A stretch of DNA of 64,000 bases from Sphingobacterium cellulitidis. GTDB lineage: Bacteria > Bacteroidota > Bacteroidia > Sphingobacteriales > Sphingobacteriaceae. The stretch is taken from contig NOUX01000003.1 in the NCBI GenBank assembly GCA_002245855.1, forward strand, positions 186,001 to 250,000, read 5' to 3'. Position numbers and translations under genes: made by a program. How positions within the stretch are numbered: the first letter of the stretch is position 1; the number at the start of each line of letters is the position of its first letter. Under the pieces are notes generated by a model, which was not told the origin of the DNA, searched no databases, and saw only the letters and a list, made by a program, of their open reading frames with translations. This document shows positions 1-7,505 of this stretch, piece by piece.

Positions 1-213
1 ACTCATATAGCACATTTTGGGGTAATATTTATTAATAACCAAATGAAAATAATATGGATTCCCATGATATTATGGATAGTATCAATGTATTTTGCCAGTC
101 GCTTATTTTTTTATTGTAAAGAAAAATCAAATTCTATTTGGGGTGCTGTTCTTTGTCATTCTGGGTTTAATTTAATGATGATTTATTGTATATTTTATTT
201 ATTATATAGCTGA
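1..213 (+). CDS. C-terminal fragment of a CPBP-family intramembrane protease
   Basis: Frame 1 is open from the window edge and gives the last 70 residues of a membrane protein; the start lies outside the window. Two hydrophobic stretches flank the short motif IWGAVLCHSGFNL. This matches the third conserved motif of the CPBP (CAAX protease and bacteriocin-processing, Abi) family, where a His followed by FN contributes to the metal site. The substrate is unknown; such proteins are often loosely linked to bacteriocin immunity or prenyl-protein processing. The last 12 bases overlap tail-to-tail with the convergent dehydrogenase gene. The family call rests on one motif and the hydrophobic profile, so it is moderate. 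Confidence 0.6.
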   Translation, partial: THIAHFGVIFINNQMKIIWIPMILWIVSMYFASRLFFYCKEKSNSIWGAVLCHSGFNLMMIYCIFYLLYS

Positions 214-1089
214 AATCAAATTTGTTCTAAACTTTTCTGTTGCTTTCATACAATACTCCCATACTATTTGCTCATTTTCTAGAGAGTAATATTTATCATC
301 GGGTTTTTCGATTTTCATTTTTTGGTTGAAAAATTGGCCAGAAACATTTTCAACTTCTTGAGAAGTAGCAAGGTAAATACTCGTTCTTGCGCCAGTTTCT
401 GGTTTAGGCATAAGTTTTAAGGCTACTTTAAAAATAAGATTTATGATAAAACCTTTATCTGCATCTTGGCCAAAATTAGTAGCTACAGCACCAGGATGAC
501 ATGCATTTACGGTAATATTATTAATTCCTTTTTCTTTTAATAGCCGAGCCAAATGTTTTGTAGTCCAAACTAAGTAGAGTTTTGATAATCCATAGGCCCG
601 ATCAGTCTTATAATTCTTTTCAAGTTGAAAATCATTTAAATCTGGCTTTCCAGCACGTCTATGCATAGCAGAGTAAAGATTAATGATCCTTGCAGATTGG
701 CTTTTTTGAAGTGATTCCAATAGTAAATCTGTCAATAAGAATGGAGCCAATAAATTAAGCATCATCGTTTGTTCAAATCCATCTTTAGTGACGGTTCTAT
801 CTTTGCCAAAAATGGCACCTGCATTATTAATCAATACATCTAAATGCTTGTATTTAACGATAAAATCTTCTGCCATTTTTTTGATTTCAGCCATAGAAAG
901 CAGGTCAGCAATTAGGAAGTCGACATTAGGATTCCCGGTTTGATTTTGTATTTCTTGGCGAACTTTTTCAGCCTTTTCCAAATTCCGTCCGTGAATGATT
1001 ACAGTATGTCCTTGTTTTGCAAGTTCGGTTGCTGTTATTTTTCCTATTCCATCTGTACTTCCTGTAATTAGTATGATTTTGCTTTCCAT
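202..1089 (-). CDS. Short-chain dehydrogenase/reductase (SDR), NAD(P)-dependent
   Basis: This is a 295-residue classical-type SDR with a Rossmann fold. It shows the cofactor motif TGSTDGIG (residues 9-16), NNAG (88-91), and the catalytic triad Ser140, Tyr166 and Lys170 in the YGLSK signature. The C-terminal third resembles the retinol-dehydrogenase/WW-oxidoreductase-like branch, so a carbonyl or alcohol substrate is likely but its identity cannot be read from sequence. The gene is transcribed away from a MerR regulator (start 1215), and the 125 bp between them hold palindromes, so the MerR protein probably controls it. Its 3' end overlaps the CPBP gene by 12 bp. Confidence 0.9.
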   Translation of the reverse strand: MESKIILITGSTDGIGKITATELAKQGHTVIIHGRNLEKAEKVRQEIQNQTGNPNVDFLIADLLSMAEIKKMAEDFIVKYKHLDVLINNAGAIFGKDRTVTKDGFEQTMMLNLLAPFLLTDLLLESLQKSQSARIINLYSAMHRRAGKPDLNDFQLEKNYKTDRAYGLSKLYLVWTTKHLARLLKEKGINNITVNACHPGAVATNFGQDADKGFIINLIFKVALKLMPKPETGARTSIYLATSQEVENVSGQFFNQKMKIEKPDDKYYSLENEQIVWEYCMKATEKFRTNLISAI

Positions 1090-1123
1090 GATGCTTTTAA
1101 TATTTATTAATCTTCGCTATTAT

Positions 1124-1193
1124 TTTGTTGATACAAAAGTATATACTAGTTTTACATCTGACAAGTATAGACTATACTCTATACTATGTCAAA
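1124..1193. promoter_or_regulatory. Divergent SDR/merR promoter region with two palindromes
   Basis: Two dyads are visible: AGTATATACT (1138-1147), a perfect 10-bp palindrome, and AGTATAG-A-CTATACT (1164-1178), two perfect 7-base arms around one base. On the plus strand, TTTG (1124-1127), a 19-bp spacer and TAGTTTTA (1147-1154) resemble the Bacteroidota -33/-7 promoter for merR. On the minus strand, TACTTTTG (1134-1141) fits the -7 consensus for the SDR gene, with a weak CTTG (1162-1165) 20 bp upstream. A dyad between the -33 and -7 boxes is where MerR-type activators bind. Operator assignment is inference. Confidence 0.5.
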
Positions 1194-1214
1194 GTTTTGT
1201 TAAAATTTATTATC

Positions 1215-1580
1215 ATGTTATTAATCAATGAATTATCTAATAGGATAGGGGTTAGCATCCATACTATTCGCTATTATGAGAATCTTGGTTTGATCCAAGG
1301 AATTAAGGATGAGACTGTAAGAACGAATAATTACAAAAGGTATGACAACAATGTAATTGAGCGTTTGGAAATTATTTTAGAGGCTAAAGAAGTTGGATTT
1401 ACGCTGGCAGAGATTCGGAAACTATTGGAAAGTTGGTATAATCCAAAATCTAATAGCCAAGAGCAAATTGAAATGTTTAAGTCCAAGGTTCAGGAAATTG
1501 ATTTAAAGGTCAAGCAATTAAAAAATATCAAGAAAAAATTACAGGAAGTTATTGAGAGTTTAGGAAGTGGTAATTGCTGA
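1215..1580 (+). CDS. MerR-family transcriptional regulator
   Basis: With the start placed at the ATG at 1215, the product is 121 residues: a winged helix-turn-helix beginning at residue 2 (INELSNRIGVSIHTIRYYENLGLI), then a coiled dimerisation helix. Longer in-frame starts exist from 1125, but they would run through the promoter palindromes, and the family always begins a few residues before the helix-turn-helix. There is no metal-binding Cys signature; the only Cys is the last residue. The inducer is therefore not predictable. Divergent placement next to the SDR gene suggests it regulates that gene and itself. Confidence 0.85.
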   Translation: MLLINELSNRIGVSIHTIRYYENLGLIQGIKDETVRTNNYKRYDNNVIERLEIILEAKEVGFTLAEIRKLLESWYNPKSNSQEQIEMFKSKVQEIDLKVKQLKNIKKKLQEVIESLGSGNC

Positions 1581-1756
1581 GATAAGTAATATATTCTTGG
1601 GTGACATAGTCATGAATATGATGCTTTCGAACGGAGAATACCAATATATCCGCAGAAAATTTACAACCTCAAAAATGGGAACAACGAAAAGTAATATTTA
1701 TATTGAGTGATAATATAAATATATGCTTTCAAGTCAAAAATTATTTGATATTGTGT

Positions 1757-2338
1757 ATGACAACCCAACTTATATTGAAAATTAAAGAAATCATTACATT
1801 ATCCCAAGATGAGGAAATCAACATCAGTAAATATTGGAAGCTAAAAGCGATAAATAAAAATGAGTTTCTATTACGAAACGGCGATGTTTGTAAATATGAC
1901 AACTATATTGTAGAAGGCAGTTTCAAAGCATTTCGAATAAATGAAGAAACAGGTAAAGAAGAGATTATCTTTCTAGCAATCGAAGATTGGTGGGCAAGTG
2001 ATTTGGAAAGTTTTTCAAATCAAACGGATTCATATTTTAATATTCAAGCATTAGAAAATTCCAAAGTTCTTCAAATAAGTAAAATTTCATTTGATAATAT
2101 GTTGGAAAAGATTCCTAAAATGGAAAAGTTTTTCAGAATAATTTTACAAAATTATTTAACTACCATTCAAAAAAGATTTCTCACATACAATTCAAACAAT
2201 GCAGAAAAAAGATATTTAGAATTTATATCCCAATATTCTAGATTAAATGAAAGAATGCCACAGTACTTAATTGCTTCATTTTTAGGTATAACACCTGAAT
2301 TTTTGAGTATTCTGAAGAAAAAAATTAATAAATCTTAA
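1757..2338 (+). CDS. Crp/Fnr-type regulator (cNMP-binding-domain protein)
   Basis: The chosen ATG at 1757 gives 193 residues, the usual size of the Bacteroidota Crp-like group; the frame stays open upstream to 1703 but has no family-like residues there. Residues about 25-115 form the cyclic-nucleotide-binding-like beta roll (LLRNGDVCKYDNYIVEGSFKAF, then EEIIFLAIEDWW). The C-terminus carries a short helix-turn-helix ending in PQYLIASFLGITPEFLSILKKK. There are no Fnr-like cysteine clusters. In this phylum such proteins often sit beside a flavoprotein or oxidoreductase that they control, which fits the azoreductase-like gene 58 bp downstream. The ligand is unknown. Confidence 0.85.
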   Translation: MTTQLILKIKEIITLSQDEEINISKYWKLKAINKNEFLLRNGDVCKYDNYIVEGSFKAFRINEETGKEEIIFLAIEDWWASDLESFSNQTDSYFNIQALENSKVLQISKISFDNMLEKIPKMEKFFRIILQNYLTTIQKRFLTYNSNNAEKRYLEFISQYSRLNERMPQYLIASFLGITPEFLSILKKKINKS

Positions 2339-2396
2339 ACTATCTTAATATTTAAATTTTCTTAAACTAACAATTTTGAAGAATAAATTTTTAGTT

Positions 2397-3032
2397 ATGA
2401 AAAAAATATTGGTAATCAACTCTAGTACAAGAATAGAAAACTCACAGAGCAGATTTTTGACCGCTTTATTTATAGAAAATTGGGGGCGAAAGCATCCAAA
2501 TGATGTTGTGAAATTTAGAGAAATTGGTATGACACCCATTTCGCATATTGATAACAAATGGATTACAGCCTCATTTACGAAACCTGAAAATAGAACTCCT
2601 GAAAATCAAAGACCTTTAAAACTTAGTAATGAGCTAGTCAAAGAATTACACGAATCGGATGTTATTATTTTAGGAGTTCCGATGTACAATTGGGGAATTC
2701 CATCGACGCTAAAATCCTATATTGATCAAATAATGAGGATTAATGAAACTTGGAAATTCAAATCTGGGAAACCCGATAGTAATTATGTTGGTCTGTTAAA
2801 AAACAAAAAAATGTTCATACTTTCTGCTAGAGGAGATACTGGGTATGGGCCTGGGGAGCAACATGCACACATGAATTTCCAAACAACTTATTTGCAGTTT
2901 ATCTTCAAAACATTGGGTATTCATGATATTACAGTAATTTCTCTAGACAATGAAGAGTTTGGAGGCGAAGTTTTTGAAAAAACAAAGTTTAGTGTACAAA
3001 AACAAATTGAAGATATGTTCTTAAAAAACTAG
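2397..3032 (+). CDS. azoR: FMN-dependent NADH-azoreductase/quinone reductase
   Basis: This flavodoxin-like protein (Pfam flavodoxin_2 family) has 211 residues. The N-terminal beta strand and phosphate loop MKKILVINSSTR, the FMN-contacting motif PMYNWG (residues 95-100) and a following SARGDTGYGPG segment are typical of AzoR. AzoR enzymes reduce quinones and azo dyes by two-electron transfer from NAD(P)H using FMN. The start at 2397 places the first beta strand at residue 4; an upstream ATG at 2376 would add seven residues with no family match. It follows the Crp-like regulator in the same direction and is the likeliest target of that regulator. Specificity within the family is uncertain. Confidence 0.85.
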   Translation: MKKILVINSSTRIENSQSRFLTALFIENWGRKHPNDVVKFREIGMTPISHIDNKWITASFTKPENRTPENQRPLKLSNELVKELHESDVIILGVPMYNWGIPSTLKSYIDQIMRINETWKFKSGKPDSNYVGLLKNKKMFILSARGDTGYGPGEQHAHMNFQTTYLQFIFKTLGIHDITVISLDNEEFGGEVFEKTKFSVQKQIEDMFLKN

Positions 3033-3228
3033 CGATAATATTTGCAAAATCTTAATTATGTTTTCATAGATTTCAAGCGCTCTAATTCGGGTTGGATCAT
3101 CAATGGTCATATAAATAAATATAATTATTAATTTACATAACCTGTTAAATAGAAATATATATTAGTCAAATAATTTATATTATGTTAAATAGTAATTATT
3201 GAATATACCCTTTCATTTAAGCAATCAT

Positions 3229-3256
3229 AAAAAAGGTTGACTACATAGCCAACCTT
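3229..3256 (-). terminator. Intrinsic terminator of the cys operon
   Basis: AAGGTTG (3233-3239) pairs with CAACCTT (3250-3256). Read on the minus strand the hairpin is followed by a run of T. It lies 35 bp after the cysN stop codon. The rest of the 258-bp gap back to 3033 is AT-rich with no supported gene. Confidence 0.7.
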
Positions 3257-3290
3257 CCTACCAACGGTTATATGAATAAAAATTTTATTG

Positions 3291-4526
3291 CTATTGAATA
3301 ATTGCTGCAGCTACTGTAATATTTGTTCTAGGATCAATTATTATCGCTCTAGCATTTTCTGGAAAATCTTGTTGTTGGTCATACACAATTTCATCTGCAG
3401 ATTTTATTAATACTCTGCCAATATCATTTAAACCGATGGCTTGGTCATATTGTGGTTCTTGCGTATGTACATCATATTTAAATAAAATCTCAGGGATTTT
3501 AATTTTACTAACCTTAGAATGGGTTTGTAGTAAATAAATTTGAGATAAGTCTAGTTCCTTATTTTCAAACCATGAGATATTCGCTTCAAAGGACTTCTCT
3601 GTTTTAGCTGGATGATTTGCACTTACTATAAAATCGCCTCTGGAAATATCAATTTCATCCGCTAAATGGATAATTACTGAAGAACCATTCTCAGCTTCAT
3701 TTAATTGTTGATTATCAAATTCTATTGCCTTAATGGTTGATTTATAGCCGTTTGGTAAAACCAGCACCTCTTCTCCTACTTTCAGCCCCTCTCCTAACAC
3801 ACGGCCTGCATATCCCCTATAATCGTGTAAATCAGCACTTTGCGGACGTACTACCCATTGCACAGGAAAACGCCAGCCTTTATTTGTAAGCTCTTCAAAT
3901 TCAACATCTTCCAAGTAAGTCAACAAGGATGCACCATGATACCAAGGCATTCTCTGGGATTTTTGAACGATATTATCACCTTTTAAAGCTGATACTGGAA
4001 TAAAATCAACATCTTCTAAGCCTAATTTATTGGCAAGGTTTAGGTAGTCCGTTTTGATGTTTTCAAAAACAGCCAGTTCGTAATCCAGCATATCCATTTT
4101 ATTGACACATACCAATACCTTTTTGATGCCCAATATTTTGGCAATAAAAGAATGGCGTTTAGTTTGTTCAATAACTCCTTTTCTAGCATCAACCAAGATG
4201 ATGATCAAATCTGAATTTGAGGCACCAGTCACCATGTTTCGGGTGTATTGAATATGTCCGGGTGCATCAGCGATAATAAATTTCCTTTTTTCAGTTTGGA
4301 AATATTTATAAGCTACATCGATTGTAATTCCCTGTTCACGTTCAGCTTTTAATCCATCCGTCAGGATTGCTAAATCGATTGTACCATCGTCATTTTTACG
4401 GTTTGCTTTTTGAATAGCTTCCAATTGGTCGTCCAGGATGGAATTGGTATCATATAAAAGACGGCCGATCAAGGTACTTTTACCATCATCTACAGATCCA
4501 GCCGTTAGAAATTTCAAAATATTCAT
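3291..4526 (-). CDS. cysN: Sulfate adenylyltransferase subunit 1 (GTPase subunit)
   Basis: CysN is the regulatory GTPase of the heterodimeric ATP sulfurylase, which makes adenosine 5'-phosphosulfate (APS) from sulfate and ATP; GTP hydrolysis drives the reaction. The 411-residue protein shows all translation-factor-like GTPase motifs: GSVDDGKST (10-18), DAPGH (87-91) and NKMD (142-145), followed by beta-barrel domains. It is CysN alone, with no C-terminal APS kinase (CysC) fusion, which agrees with an APS-reducing CysH in the same operon. It is the last gene of the operon, 20 bp after cysD, and is followed by a terminator. Confidence 0.95.
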   Translation of the reverse strand: MNILKFLTAGSVDDGKSTLIGRLLYDTNSILDDQLEAIQKANRKNDDGTIDLAILTDGLKAEREQGITIDVAYKYFQTEKRKFIIADAPGHIQYTRNMVTGASNSDLIIILVDARKGVIEQTKRHSFIAKILGIKKVLVCVNKMDMLDYELAVFENIKTDYLNLANKLGLEDVDFIPVSALKGDNIVQKSQRMPWYHGASLLTYLEDVEFEELTNKGWRFPVQWVVRPQSADLHDYRGYAGRVLGEGLKVGEEVLVLPNGYKSTIKAIEFDNQQLNEAENGSSVIIHLADEIDISRGDFIVSANHPAKTEKSFEANISWFENKELDLSQIYLLQTHSKVSKIKIPEILFKYDVHTQEPQYDQAIGLNDIGRVLIKSADEIVYDQQQDFPENARAIIIDPRTNITVAAAIIQ

Positions 4527-4546
4527 CTAATATCCTCCACAATTAA

Positions 4547-5437
4547 TTAAAAATAGCCTTGTTTTTTACGGTCTTCCATTGCTGCTTCAGAGACCTTATC
4601 ATCCAGACGAGCACCACGTTCACTAACAGTTGAGGCCCTGATTTCATTGATAATATCATCCAATTCAGTTGCTTCTGAATCTACAGCGGCAGTACAAGTC
4701 ATATCACCTACAGTTCTGAACCTAACTGATTTATGTTCTATAATATCATCTTGATCTATTTGAAGTGCAGGATCTGCGGCCATCCATTGCCCATTCCTAA
4801 ATACGACATCTCTTTTATGGGAGAAATAGATGGATGGTAGTTCAATTTTTTCACGCTTGATATAATTCCATACATCCAGTTCCGTCCAATTGGAGATTGG
4901 GAATACCCGGACGTTCTCCCCTTTTTGAATCTTTCCATTAAAGATATTCCAAAGTTCAGGTCTTTGTCTTTTAGGATCCCATTGACCAAAATCATCCCTA
5001 ACGGAGAAGATTCTTTCCTTAGCTCTTGCTTTTTCTTCATCCCTTCGGGCACCACCAATACAAGCATCAAAGCCATTTTTCTCGATGGTATCTAATAAAG
5101 TAACTGTCTGAAGGGCATTTCTACTGGCATTTTTCCCTTTTTGTTCAACCACCTTTCCAGCATCGATACTTTCTTGGACATAACCAACGATTAGTTTTTC
5201 ACCAATTTGATCCACTAGCCAATCCCGGAACTGAATAGTTTCTGGAAAGTTATGGCCAGTATCAATATGTACCAATGGAAACGGGAATTTACCAGGTCGG
5301 AAAGCTTTTTTTGCTAAATGGACCAGGGTGATGGAATCTTTACCACCGGAGAATAAAAGAGCGGGATTTTCGAATTGTCCAGCCACTTCTCTCAATATAT
5401 AAATGGCTTCTGCCTCTAAATGATCTAAGTAATCCAT
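4547..5437 (-). CDS. cysD: Sulfate adenylyltransferase subunit 2
   Basis: CysD is the catalytic subunit of ATP sulfurylase and works with CysN. The 296-residue protein belongs to the PP-loop ATP pyrophosphatase superfamily, with the signature SGGKDS at residues 30-35 and the family motif CIGGARRDEEKARAKERIFS further on. The length is that of the family (about 300). It sits between cysH (12 bp away) and cysN (20 bp away) with no internal promoter visible, so one polycistronic mRNA is expected. Confidence 0.96.
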   Translation of the reverse strand: MDYLDHLEAEAIYILREVAGQFENPALLFSGGKDSITLVHLAKKAFRPGKFPFPLVHIDTGHNFPETIQFRDWLVDQIGEKLIVGYVQESIDAGKVVEQKGKNASRNALQTVTLLDTIEKNGFDACIGGARRDEEKARAKERIFSVRDDFGQWDPKRQRPELWNIFNGKIQKGENVRVFPISNWTELDVWNYIKREKIELPSIYFSHKRDVVFRNGQWMAADPALQIDQDDIIEHKSVRFRTVGDMTCTAAVDSEATELDDIINEIRASTVSERGARLDDKVSEAAMEDRKKQGYF

Positions 5438-5449
5438 TTTGTAAACTAA

Positions 5450-6154
5450 TTATTTATGTGTCACATGTAAACCACACTCCTTCTTTGATTTATCTTCCCA
5501 CCACCATCGGCCAGCGCGGAAGTCCTCACCTTCTTGTACAGCCCTTGTACAAGGTTGACAACCAATACTTACGAATCCTTTATCATGCAAGGGATTGTAG
5601 GGTACAAAATTGTCTTTCAAATATTTTTCAACATCTTTTAAGGACCAATTGTAAAGCGGGTGAATTTTTATGATTTGATTCTGTTCATCCCATTCAACGA
5701 ATTCCATTTGGTCTCTATTGACTGATTGTTCTGCTCTAATTCCAGTAATCCAAACTTGATAGCCATTAATTGCTCTTTTTAGAGGTTCAATTTTTCGGAT
5801 GTTACAGCATTCCTTACGGTCCTCCACTGAATTATAAAAACTTGAAGGGCCTTTCGTTTCAAGAAGCTGTTCCACAGCTTGAGTTTGAGGATAAAAAGCT
5901 TTAATATTTAAATTATATAAGTCTAGGGTTCGGTTCCATACATAATATGTTTCCGGGAATAGACGGCCAGTATCCAGGGTGAAAATGTTGATTTTAGCAT
6001 TTTCAAGCGCGAGGAAATGAGTTATAACTTGGTCTTCAATTCCAAAGGAAGTTGAGAAGATTGCCTTTTCAGCGAAATTCTGGTCTATATATTGAATAAT
6101 AGACCGGGCATCAGCGTCATTTAAGTCGGATTTAATTTGCTCGATCGTATTCAT
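5450..6154 (-). CDS. cysH: Assimilatory adenylyl-sulfate (APS) reductase
   Basis: This 234-residue PAPS/APS reductase-family protein has a PP-loop fold. Cys116-Cys117 and Cys199-x-x-Cys202 form the CC/CxxC set that binds a [4Fe-4S] cluster, and the C-terminal KKECGLH holds the catalytic Cys227. In this family the Fe-S cysteines mark enzymes that use APS directly, whereas cluster-free enzymes such as E. coli CysH need PAPS. No APS kinase is encoded in the operon, which agrees. The thioredoxin-dependent product is sulfite. The 5' end overlaps the siroheme gene by 23 bp, suggesting translational coupling. Confidence 0.93.
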   Translation of the reverse strand: MNTIEQIKSDLNDADARSIIQYIDQNFAEKAIFSTSFGIEDQVITHFLALENAKINIFTLDTGRLFPETYYVWNRTLDLYNLNIKAFYPQTQAVEQLLETKGPSSFYNSVEDRKECCNIRKIEPLKRAINGYQVWITGIRAEQSVNRDQMEFVEWDEQNQIIKIHPLYNWSLKDVEKYLKDNFVPYNPLHDKGFVSIGCQPCTRAVQEGEDFRAGRWWWEDKSKKECGLHVTHK

Positions 6155-6725
6155 TTTGTTTAATTAACTGTTCGGTATGTGCATTAAGCACGTTTATTTT
6201 CTCTTTCAGGTCACCTGCTAATTGATTTCGCAGGTCGGACATGAGATTTAGGGTTTCATCAATTTCCTCTGGTAGCAACTCATTTAAAAACTCCTTGATT
6301 CGTTTTGCGATGGTTGGAGATTTTCCATTTGTAGAAATCCCGATTTTTAGATTCCCCTTTTGTACGACGGATCCCAGATAGAAATCACACAGCGAAGGTT
6401 TATCTGCCACATTCAATAAAATATGCTGATTAGCACATAATTCGCGGACTTGATTATTTAATTTGGGATTATTTGTTGCCAATATGACAAGTTGCTTCCC
6501 AAAGAGATCAACTGCTGAAAAAGCGCGATGATGTAACTCAATATTATGGTTATCTTGAATAAAGAGATAGAACTCTTCAGATACCTCCAATGCTACTACT
6601 TTCACTTTAGCTTGTGGCGAATTACTAATCAAGGCTTGAATTTTTTCCAATCCAACCGGTCCAGCACCTACCAATAAGGTTTCAATCTGATCTAATTTGA
6701 CATATATTGGAAAAAGTGTATTCAT
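6132..6725 (-). CDS. Precorrin-2 dehydrogenase/sirohydrochlorin ferrochelatase-like protein
   Basis: This 197-residue protein corresponds to the N-terminal half of CysG (Met8p/SirC-type). An NAD-binding Rossmann segment, LVGAGPVGLEKIQ (about 18-30), is followed by SxNGKSPTIAKRIKEFLNE, the conserved helix of the siroheme-synthase central domain. It oxidises precorrin-2 to sirohydrochlorin and may insert iron, completing siroheme for the sulfite reductase of the same operon. The methyltransferase is a separate upstream gene here, whereas CysG fuses the two activities. Stop and start codons overlap by one base with that gene. Confidence 0.88.
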   Translation of the reverse strand: MNTLFPIYVKLDQIETLLVGAGPVGLEKIQALISNSPQAKVKVVALEVSEEFYLFIQDNHNIELHHRAFSAVDLFGKQLVILATNNPKLNNQVRELCANQHILLNVADKPSLCDFYLGSVVQKGNLKIGISTNGKSPTIAKRIKEFLNELLPEEIDETLNLMSDLRNQLAGDLKEKINVLNAHTEQLIKQNEYDRAN

Positions 6726-7492
6726 TAAGCTTCAATAAATTGCAGTTGTTGTTTAACATTTTCAAACTCCAGGTGCTTGGCGACTACCTCACCCAAAATA
6801 ATAATTGCAGGGACCCCAATTGCAGAAGCCTCAGCCTGTTCCAGAATATTATCAACCCTGCCCAATACGATTTTCTCATTCGGAAGCGATCCATTTTGGA
6901 TTAGCGCAATAGGTAAATCCGCTTTATTATTATTCTTATATAATTCAATGATTTCCTTAAGTTTAGCAAATCCCATAAGAATAACTACTGTAGCATTAGT
7001 ATGGACTGCTTTATATAAATCTTCAGAAAGATATCCGGCTTTGGTCGCACCGGTGATTACCCAAAAAGATTCAGCGATTCCGCGATAAGTCAATGGGATC
7101 TGTTGTAATCCTGTTAAGCTAATGGATGAAGACAAACCTGGTACAACAGCTGTAGGGATATCAAATTGACGAACAAAATCAATTTCTTCACCACCACGGC
7201 CAAAGACAAAAGGATCACCACCTTTCAATCTAACCACATGTCCATGAGTCAATGCATAATCCACCAACAATTGATTAATTTGATCTTGAGAAGTTGATAG
7301 TTGTTCGGCTCTTTTGCCTACATATATTTTAGTACAATGTTCAGAAGCTAATTCTAATAATTCTTCATTCACCAATGCGTCATACAGGATGACGTCAGCT
7401 TTTTGTATGGCTTTGATTCCTTTCAGGGTAATCAAATCGGGGTCGCCTGGACCTGCGCCAACTAAAGTTACAAATGGTTTAATTTCCTTCAT
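6725..7492 (-). CDS. cobA: Uroporphyrinogen-III C-methyltransferase (SUMT)
   Basis: SUMT transfers two methyl groups from S-adenosylmethionine to uroporphyrinogen III to make precorrin-2, the first committed step to siroheme. The 255-residue protein shows the SAM-dependent tetrapyrrole methylase signatures VGAGPGDPDLITLKG (11-25) and GGDPFVFGRGGEE (91-103). Its place between sulfite reductase and the precorrin-2 dehydrogenase, with no cobalamin genes nearby, points to siroheme and not vitamin B12. The symbols cobA, sumT and cysG(A) are all in use for this enzyme. Confidence 0.94.
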   Translation of the reverse strand: MKEIKPFVTLVGAGPGDPDLITLKGIKAIQKADVILYDALVNEELLELASEHCTKIYVGKRAEQLSTSQDQINQLLVDYALTHGHVVRLKGGDPFVFGRGGEEIDFVRQFDIPTAVVPGLSSSISLTGLQQIPLTYRGIAESFWVITGATKAGYLSEDLYKAVHTNATVVILMGFAKLKEIIELYKNNNKADLPIALIQNGSLPNEKIVLGRVDNILEQAEASAIGVPAIIILGEVVAKHLEFENVKQQLQFIEA

Positions 7493-7505
7493 TTTCTCTC
7501 CTCTC

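Noticed and set aside
3021..3110. A 29-codon minus-strand frame (MTIDDPTRIRALEIYENIIK and on) overlapping the end of the azoreductase gene
   Set aside because: It looks protein-like but is very short, has no promoter or ribosome-site support and I cannot match it to a family.
3291..4526. Considered whether cysN is truncated because it lacks a CysC domain
   Set aside because: At 411 residues it has all GTPase motifs and a normal end; CysC fusion is optional, and the APS-type CysH makes an APS kinase unnecessary.
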